From positions 1 through 22,493 of the forward strand of contig CAYYWZ010000065.1 in the NCBI GenBank assembly GCA_964475415.1: 22,493 nucleotides of DNA, in the 5' to 3' direction. The number at the start of each line of letters is the position of its first letter. The first letter of the stretch is position 1. The DNA comes from CALCMJ01 sp964475415. Lineage in GTDB: Bacteria > Bacteroidota > Bacteroidia > Chitinophagales > Saprospiraceae. Made by a program: the position numbers and the translations under genes. Shown here one piece after another: positions 18,201-22,493 of this stretch. The notes under the pieces are model-generated. The model was not told where the DNA came from. It was given only the letters and a program-made list of their open reading frames with translations, and did no database searches.

Positions 18201-18552
18201 AGTCGGATGATATAATCGTACGTGTAGATAGACCTGCTATCGTAAACTGTTCTATTGCCAGTTGTGGGTCACCGTTGGCTATGGCATCAGAGAAAGTAGT
18301 ATAGAATGCGGTCTGACCGTTTCTAGTAACTTCGAATTCTAGATAGAAGCTAAGGTCAAGAGGAGTATTGTTAGATAGCGTAATGGCTACTTGACTTTCT
18401 GCCCAGTTGAGCAATGAACTTATATCACTAGAGAAGGATCCTGCTAGCATAACATTTTCTATGTTCATAGCTATCTGAGACTTTGCAGTTGTACAGCACA
18501 AAGAAAGTATTATAATGATTGGAAGCAGCTTTAGTTTTATTTTGACAAGCAT
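12235..18552 (-). CDS. Giant 2105-residue exported beta-rich protein, TANFOR-like N-terminus
   Basis: The function of this very large exported protein is unknown. Residues 1-26 are a signal peptide ending in TTAKSQ. The N-terminal 240 or so residues follow a pattern I associate with large Bacteroidota proteins annotated as TANFOR-domain: VLPEGNYGICVTA (154-166) with a Cys, a second Cys at 184, then PPRIINPVNETTV, an Ig/fibronectin-like start, and FIAWEHL. Roughly 350-1500 is a long chain of amphipathic beta strands (for example GIEGRAEFGIDHILLGEEG, then FAFSMDKVYLCM) broken by acidic, Ser-rich stretches and a Gly/Ser-rich linker near 1360-1380. Around 1570-1665 an Ig-like module with SENGRTISFIPQSS...ASEYSISV resembles Big_5. 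The last 440 residues match nothing known to me. It has no T9SS sorting domain and no catalytic motif, so it may be periplasmic, outer-membrane or exported by its partner barrel. It lies 18 bases after the barrel gene. Confidence 0.85.
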   Translation of the reverse strand: MLVKIKLKLLPIIIILSLCCTTAKSQIAMNIENVMLAGSFSSDISSLLNWAESQVAITLSNNTPLDLSFYLEFEVTRNGQTAFYTTFSDAIANGDPQLAIEQFTIAGLSTRTIISSDLESAYPFLNGNLGIIENYLLIEDPDFEDLGALYLGGVLPEGNYGICVTAVFINEEEATTFELSEPSCSMGSNLFAEITQPPRIINPVNETTVLGNENSELFIAWEHLSASITLFDYAIKIMEIPDDQEDLEELMNSQTTFDLVAYIENVNELSYLYPGDGSENDLELGKEYAIQVQAFSSDDVSPLQNSGRSEIHRFIYGEDILDIGDAELDEDGNIVDDCNCFLDLRNAEEMNTSLSVGDTIQVGKFSMAITSVNNRRGSGIIEIPVLANTKVKVDFTGLKTTIDKRMTSGTVKVKYHDNWANADATYSEENGFNLEYMDTFLDFINLIDVIRDDEGMTLPFGVDLSYNEYKFKLGINSLEFTPTHANISLLLTMPQFLPITGMDKSIAFGANACLNPDGIASRAMLVLGDEFSVMTLNEEMNIDPEHPLYGVSINLAGKSKIGDVENVRDDVCFVELDCNGLKGLGIRGDITIPKSLLVVEDPENGERNLDQFVKGSFDFVLDVDGGGISTGNTNLEEIAGQNATGETNFDVILGLEFTPFQLQILEGWGFQATEAYLDLSEIENPFTNKTPPSKCNNDDLVSEEDYDESWKGIYIKSAQLRLPNDFLGIEGRAEFGIDHILLGEEGISGSFYVETAGLIDFDSSSESDSTSGFAFSMDKVYLCMQQNALQTAGIEGKIGIPLFEKDDRLEYTMALDVSELLEDTIAYVLDVKVGSEPVGIPFLIAEAELNSSTHLKMRYAHSISGNSESDSEEESSFFDDLELDLVLAGKLNMSSEFIEANELKPEADVKLPDVPFEIKYNTEKGFDASSNFKMPGSQNNSTNTNLGNTVVKKPSVAGFSINVNEFKLGGTARAPTLTIGAGLNLASSSSSLGLNANLTLKGSLTNDKLRLTGANLNCLGIDAYMSGVGLKGELCFYKKQEQTVAYQGIYGSLSVGLPVVNARLDMDGTFGSAVTDEDADWNTADNYNFFYVDASYNTNVGIPMGQQFVFLYGLEGGVRLNMEKIKINPLTGERVAINDAGQAVEPSPPIEIPGNRTLKYVPKYGNFGLGFGLTLGAARPDPFLAKLYLEGEFDLVNGGIRTVAATGTGYIMPVNGNLDLSPMWFEVSSDLSFQKFPDQWSLLIDGSAFVRFPVGAPPILYGNDGGREHRAGNMFFYMDNYSNGPGSMKWTIRSGSFGRTLADWKPNRLSLNLENYNLDIGSVDLESYFWFGPDVPTYLPPKPLEVQNLIDYAAENNGGGGSFSAEESNGISGGSAKGFGIAHGSRFSIDLDVDALVVYGDFASTIGYDINLTQSFGRSCGDMENIGIEGWYGQGSGYAGVRGDVGVIYPTWVKNVLQASANTANSVTGVGASIWNVLSGGNTEGSNITVEDRKKLFFLRALVLMDAGAPAPVWATGKGFLDLDIDLGVTSWNQNLAFDFTFGNPCIQATENPFESSSLINSMIPGEDTKVNYDLIPTVILNYPVNEIFEYETIDQDGNKEIKSFKVELVEYELKGPAGYAVEASIELSENGRTISFIPQSSFTPASEYSISVTIRGMEGNSTVITENRSANFSISEKLDMTTEDIKGAFPFIDQKFLLADEVASQKGKLIFDPVIAELSFMNSLEYLVTIKTNTLSEIYEIPAVYKSGNISYDIPQLSTSENYIVEFASRKKINIILQGNFSFFGTNFSALYNLASSVNNLTEERPYEKFYNYAFRTSRYKNLTDKVKALQLSVINKNISTIFNTSVKKSSKGKTSNIPYQLELSGVELFEEKEIQGTNYYPPLIKITDPLEGNTYYDALVEKFEFLNGKYEQSVSIANKVNKTISFSNRITTATGDIKKMVITKDGSNQKGLRIELGEPNNKYDILQIQIPSFGIQNIGNNNFKNFPVANENSYNLKNKITGFSSETNGKIVARQKLKIDYHPEYYLTNHKTLVQAWLADVISLQPNYLNLRVTEPLFLEELAPNYISVENMSTKIAKDKGSPMLKFAYFHNGQLISQTTKNY

Positions 18553-18570
18553 AACAAGTTTTCTTTATAA

Positions 18571-20241
18571 TTAGAAATTGAGACCATATCCAAACAGCAA
18601 TCTATATTCAGAAAACTCGTTTGCTATGACAGCGGTTCTATTTATTCCTAGAACTCTGAGGTTTACCGTATTTCGTTCATTTATTTTATAGTATGTCTGG
18701 GCTTGGTATCTAAGTACTCTGCCATTTCGTTTATCTTCTATATCATTAAGGAGATAACTTACATTAGAAGACAGTCTAATTTTTTGATTGAGCATTTGTT
18801 TGATTAAAGAAAATCTGATTCCATATCGTTCTGTTCTTCTCCCTGAGAAAACATAGTTAGAATACAAGACAGATGGGTTAAGTACTAATTTCAGATATTT
18901 GAAATTTAGCTTGAAACCAAGATTTGAAGAATAACTTCTGTAGGCATTGTCAAATTCTGATATTCCAGAAACGTCATTAAAATTCTGAAAACCAATAAAC
19001 CCATTCGCTTTTAAAATAAATGCATCTCGTGTAAGAAGTGTTGTATGAGTAGACAGACTTATGTTTCTAGAAACGGAAACCTGTCTTAGCGTATCATTAA
19101 ATTCTATAATTTGACCCTCGGTGGTTCGTTGATAGTTGGATAAACTTAGACTGAACCCAAGGTTACTTGTGAGAGCGGCACTTATAAATAAGGAACCAAT
19201 CCACCTACGTGATTCTTGTACCTTAGTTTTAGATATATTATCTCTAAAAAAACCAAGACTAGAATTTACAGATAATTTATTGGTCCTATTGTGCCAGCTT
19301 ATATTCCCTGTTATTTCTTCCAGATCATTTTGAAAAAAGATAGAACCGAGAGATCTGTATAAAGGATCTACTCTTTTGTACTTAAATGCTAGATTAGATT
19401 GTTTCATATGCAACTGGATCTGAGCGTGTCCAGCAAAATTTAGTCGACTACTAGTAGTGGGATTATATATTCTACTTAGGGAAGACTCTTCGTCTAGTAA
19501 AGGGTCATCTCTTCTATCCGTTGTGAATCCGGAAGCAGCAATACTTGATTGAATACTTATTTTCCGTATCGGGCTTAACTTTAGATTGGCACCGAGGATA
19601 AAGTTTTCGTTTGGCGATCTATTACTTGTATCAGCTTCTATCTCTTCCTTGACGTTGTCTATGGATTTGAATGCTATTAGGTCAAAGTGGTTGTTACTTT
19701 TCCCGATGCCTATTTTTCCTCCTATAGCTTTTCTGTCAAAGGTTCTTATTGTACTTGCTCCGAACTCATCTATGAACTCTTGTTGTAAGTTGAAGTTCCT
19801 GATTTTGCCATACATAGCACCAAAGCGAAATATACCAGGATTACCTTCTACACCTACCCCGAAAATATTTTTCCTAGATAGTGTGTATTCTGAGAAATTC
19901 ATGCTGGTATTACCCAGGTATATTCTGTAAGATTTATACCTAGGGGTAATGCCAATTCTTGAAAAACTATAGTCTAACTCTGTACCAGCTGAGCTCAGTA
20001 GAAACCGCAGAGGAGTGTTGAACTTCCATAGTTTTATATTCTGCCGACCAGCTATTCTCCAGCTAAAAGGATTGAATCTGTTATTTTCATTGTTATTGAA
20101 ATATAGTGCAGTACCAAAATTTATACTTCCTTGATAGCCTAATAATTTCTGTTTCTTTTGTGCTACTAGTACTGTACTGTGCAGCAAAAAGAAACAGAAA
20201 CTTAATAGTAAAATACTCTTTATCCTATGTGTGTCTTTCAT
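18571..20241 (-). CDS. Outer-membrane beta-barrel protein of unknown function
   Basis: This is a 556-residue protein with a signal peptide (1-28, ending VLVAQ) followed almost entirely by alternating polar and hydrophobic strands of 9-14 residues joined by short turns and longer charged loops. It ends ...EYRLLFGYGLNF, the terminal Phe expected of a BamA-inserted outer-membrane barrel. Characteristic stretches near the N-terminus are FNPFSWRIAGRQNIKLW, RIGITPRYKSYRIYLG, MNFSEYTLSRKNIFGVGVE and GIFRFGAMYGKI; I recall similar stretches in uncharacterised Bacteroidota barrels but cannot name a family. There is no plug domain or TonB box, so it is not a TonB-dependent receptor. At 556 residues it is also too long for PorP/SprF. 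It sits 13 bases after the TSP3-protein stop and 18 bases before the giant gene, so a shared job (translocation or anchoring of a partner) is likely but unproven. Confidence 0.85.
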   Translation of the reverse strand: MKDTHRIKSILLLSFCFFLLHSTVLVAQKKQKLLGYQGSINFGTALYFNNNENNRFNPFSWRIAGRQNIKLWKFNTPLRFLLSSAGTELDYSFSRIGITPRYKSYRIYLGNTSMNFSEYTLSRKNIFGVGVEGNPGIFRFGAMYGKIRNFNLQQEFIDEFGASTIRTFDRKAIGGKIGIGKSNNHFDLIAFKSIDNVKEEIEADTSNRSPNENFILGANLKLSPIRKISIQSSIAASGFTTDRRDDPLLDEESSLSRIYNPTTSSRLNFAGHAQIQLHMKQSNLAFKYKRVDPLYRSLGSIFFQNDLEEITGNISWHNRTNKLSVNSSLGFFRDNISKTKVQESRRWIGSLFISAALTSNLGFSLSLSNYQRTTEGQIIEFNDTLRQVSVSRNISLSTHTTLLTRDAFILKANGFIGFQNFNDVSGISEFDNAYRSYSSNLGFKLNFKYLKLVLNPSVLYSNYVFSGRRTERYGIRFSLIKQMLNQKIRLSSNVSYLLNDIEDKRNGRVLRYQAQTYYKINERNTVNLRVLGINRTAVIANEFSEYRLLFGYGLNF

Positions 20242-20254
20242 AGTTGATTCTATT

Positions 20255-22493
20255 CTACTTAGTTATGACAAATTGAGTATTTGATATCTGGTTATCAATC
20301 TTTATTGATAACATATAGTAACCATTTTGTAATTGTGATACATCTAAATAGGTCTTCTGATTCACTAGTGTTATATCAGTTTTAGTAAGGACCTGTATTC
20401 CTGTTATGTCAAAAATTTGTATGCTTTCCAACTCTTTAATGGACGAAGTAATTTCTATAGTTATTCTATCTACTGTAGGGTTAGGATAGACTTTGTATCG
20501 TTCGGATAGATGGATTGAATTAGTTGATGTAGTTTCGCATGCATCTCCTATTCCATTTTCGTTTGTGTCTGATTGGTCCGAATTAGGAATAAGTGGGCAA
20601 TTGTCTTCTAGGTCATCTACACCATCTCCATCATCATCAGTATCACATAGATCACCTTCGCCGTCTCCATCTGTATCTGTCTGATCTATATTCATATCAT
20701 CTATGCAATTGTCGTCCTCATCGAGTACGCCATCATTATCATCGTCAGGATCACATGCATCCCCCAAGCTGTCACCATCAAGATCGGCTTGATCAGGATT
20801 ATCTAGAAGAGGGCAATTATCATCTATGTCATCCACACCATCTCCATCATCATCAGAATCACAGGCATTCCCTAGTCCGTCTCCGTCAGTATCTACCTGC
20901 CCAGGATTATTTATCTCTGGACAATTATCTTCAGCGTCTGGAATACCATCTCCATCTGTATCATTCTCACAAGCATCTCCAACGCCATCGCCATCGCTAT
21001 CGGCTTGATCTGAATTTGAAGAAAGTGGGCAATTGTCATCTAAGTCATCTACACCATCCCCATCATCATCTGAATCACAAGCATCCCCTAGTCCGTCTCC
21101 ATCAGTATCTACTTGATTACTATTTGGTATCTCTGGGCAATTGTCATTAGCGTCTGGAATCCCGTCGCCGTCTGTGTCATTTTCGCAAGCGTCTCCGATT
21201 CCATCATTATCCGTGTCCATCTGAGAAGGATTAGCGACAAATGGACAATTATCATCTATGTCAAGAACTGAATCATTATCATCATCATTGTCACAGATAT
21301 CACCCATGCCATCGTTATCCGTATCCGCTTGATCAGCATTTGCAATTCCTAGACAGTTGTCTTCAGCATCTGGAATCCCATCACCGTCTGTATCATTTTC
21401 GCAAGCATCACCTGTCCCATCTCCATCTGTATCTTCTTGGTTTGGATTAGAAGTTAAGGGGCAATTATCATTTGTGTCATTGATACCATCGTTATCATCG
21501 TCGTTGTCGCAAACATCTCCCATTCCATCATTGTCATTGTCGGTTTGATCAGCATTTGTTTGTAAAGGACAATTATCGCTTGAGTCATTGACTCCATCAT
21601 TATCGTCATCGTTGTCGCAAATATCACCTTGGCCATCATTGTCATTATCCATTTGATTAGGATTAGAAGTTAGAGGGCAATTATCATTGACATCAGGTAC
21701 ACCATCATTATCATCATCCGTGTCACACGCATCTCCCATACTATCGTTGTCATTATCTGTTTGATCAGGATTGGATAGGCTAGGGCAGTTATCCATATTG
21801 TCAGGCACACTATCATTATCATCGTCAGTATCGCAAGCATCCCCTTCGCCATCATTATCCGTATCTGCTTGAGCTGAATTTGCAACCGTAGGACAATTAT
21901 CAATTGTATCTGGAATTCCATCACCATCAGTATCATCTTCACATGCGTCTCCTATACCATCACCATCATTATCCGCCTGAGAAGGATTATTTACGAATGG
22001 GCAGTTGTCATTACCATCTATAATACCATCATTGTCATCATCAGAATCACAAGTGTCACCTATGCCATCATTATCGTTATCACCTTGTGAAGGATTAGAA
22101 ATAAGTGGACAGTTATCGTTTATATCTATTACCCCATCATTATCATCATCATTATCACATACATCCCCTTGACCATCATTGTCATTATCTTGCTGTCCTG
22201 GATTAGAGATTAAGGGGCAATTATCATTCGTATCTAGGACGCCATCGTTATCATCATCCGTATCGCAGACATCCCCTTCTCCATCATTATCATTATCTGC
22301 TTGGTTAGGATTGGAGGTAGCAGGGCAGTTATCAGAAATATCAGCAATACCATCGTTGTCATCGTCTGTGTCACATGCATCACCCATTCCATCATTATCA
22401 TTATCCGCTTGGTTAGGATTAGAAGTAGAAGGACAGTTATCTGTTGTGTCAGGAACCCCATCGTTGTCATCATCTGTGTCACAAGCATCACCC
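20255..22493 (-). CDS. TSP3-repeat stalk protein with T9SS sorting domain, 5' partial
   Basis: The reading frame is open to the window edge, so the start and any N-terminal domains are missing; 745 residues are visible. Eighteen DNC-containing thrombospondin type 3 repeats of 36 residues follow one another, of the form DxDxDGxGDxCDxDDDxDGxxDxxDNCPxxxNxxQ. In characterised members these Asp/Asn loops bind calcium and the paired cysteines form disulfides, giving a rigid extended stalk. After the last repeat (DACETTSTN) comes a type A sorting domain from YKVYPNPTVDRITIEI to NTQFVITK. The product is therefore expected to be secreted by T9SS and fixed on or released from the cell surface. Two repeats depart from DNCP (DNCLGIAN and DNCIDDMN). 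It is the first gene in view of the five-gene operon; an upstream adhesion or enzyme domain could lie outside the window. Confidence 0.93.
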   Translation of the reverse strand, partial: GDACDTDDDNDGVPDTTDNCPSTSNPNQADNDNDGMGDACDTDDDNDGIADISDNCPATSNPNQADNDNDGEGDVCDTDDDNDGVLDTNDNCPLISNPGQQDNDNDGQGDVCDNDDDNDGVIDINDNCPLISNPSQGDNDNDGIGDTCDSDDDNDGIIDGNDNCPFVNNPSQADNDGDGIGDACEDDTDGDGIPDTIDNCPTVANSAQADTDNDGEGDACDTDDDNDSVPDNMDNCPSLSNPDQTDNDNDSMGDACDTDDDNDGVPDVNDNCPLTSNPNQMDNDNDGQGDICDNDDDNDGVNDSSDNCPLQTNADQTDNDNDGMGDVCDNDDDNDGINDTNDNCPLTSNPNQEDTDGDGTGDACENDTDGDGIPDAEDNCLGIANADQADTDNDGMGDICDNDDDNDSVLDIDDNCPFVANPSQMDTDNDGIGDACENDTDGDGIPDANDNCPEIPNSNQVDTDGDGLGDACDSDDDGDGVDDLDDNCPLSSNSDQADSDGDGVGDACENDTDGDGIPDAEDNCPEINNPGQVDTDGDGLGNACDSDDDGDGVDDIDDNCPLLDNPDQADLDGDSLGDACDPDDDNDGVLDEDDNCIDDMNIDQTDTDGDGEGDLCDTDDDGDGVDDLEDNCPLIPNSDQSDTNENGIGDACETTSTNSIHLSERYKVYPNPTVDRITIEITSSIKELESIQIFDITGIQVLTKTDITLVNQKTYLDVSQLQNGYYMLSIKIDNQISNTQFVITK
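20537..22493 (-). repeat. 108-bp coding tandem repeat array (TSP3 units)
   Basis: About eighteen units of 108 bases encode the 36-residue TSP3 repeats. Units are related but not identical at DNA level. The period is unbroken in frame to the window edge. Two unit types occur: one with CDxDDDxDG and one with CExDTDGDGIPD. Positions 20713-21144 hold a duplicated pair of units with a 216-base period. Confidence 0.9.

Noticed and set aside
12235..18552. Giant protein as SprA/Sov, the T9SS outer-membrane translocon
   Set aside because: Size is similar, but the TANFOR-like head, the Ig-like module and the non-barrel ending do not fit what I know of SprA; no SprA landmark was recognised.
18571..20241. 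Barrel as PorP/SprF or a TonB-dependent receptor
   Set aside because: It is far longer than PorP/SprF (about 300 residues) and has neither a plug domain nor a TonB box.
20593..21150. Plus-strand His/Leu-rich 185-residue open frame
   Set aside because: It is the antisense shadow of the Asp-rich TSP3 repeats (GAT/GAC read backwards gives ATC/GTC, and CAT/CAC in another frame).
20537..22493. Regular DNA repeat that could suggest a CRISPR array or satellite
   Set aside because: The period is 108 bases with no unique spacers, and it translates without interruption into 36-residue TSP3 repeats.

Overview
The window looks like a chromosomal piece of a Bacteroidota bacterium (Cytophaga/Flavobacterium/Saprospira-like; I cannot fix the genus). 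The evidence is: three proteins end in type A C-terminal sorting domains of the type IX secretion system (T9SS; YPNP-type motif, then a short beta-rich tail); two intergenic sites match the Bacteroidota -7 promoter box TAnnTTTG exactly; the DNA is AT-rich with little Shine-Dalgarno signal; and uppS, bamA and skp lie together in the order typical of the phylum.

Left part, minus strand (about 3600 down to 138): wecA-like undecaprenyl-phosphate sugar-1-phosphate transferase, overlapped by a fluC/crcB fluoride channel gene, then a short gene that is almost only a T9SS sorting domain, then a 501-residue secreted protein with propeller-like repeats and a T9SS sorting domain. Divergent from wecA on the plus strand (3756 to 7882) is an envelope-biogenesis cluster: undecaprenyl diphosphate synthase, BamA with five POTRA domains, and one Skp/OmpH chaperone, closed by a strong rho-independent terminator at 7912-7943. 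UppS makes the lipid carrier on which WecA-type enzymes start glycan synthesis. Skp and BamA together deliver and insert outer-membrane beta-barrels.

Right part, minus strand (window edge down to 7981): five genes in a tight row with gaps of 13, 18 and 25 bases and one 4-base overlap. In order of transcription they encode a calcium-type thrombospondin-3 (TSP3) repeat stalk protein with a T9SS sorting domain (5' end outside the window), a 556-residue outer-membrane beta-barrel, a 2105-residue exported beta-rich protein, a 694-residue protein of fibronectin type III modules, and a 715-residue probable lipoprotein ending in a FISUMP-like domain. All five appear to be exported, and none has a recognisable enzymatic function. 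I read this as a multi-component cell-surface or outer-membrane assembly of unknown function. It is the best candidate for an undescribed system here.

No tRNA, rRNA, CRISPR array, insertion sequence or phage gene was seen.
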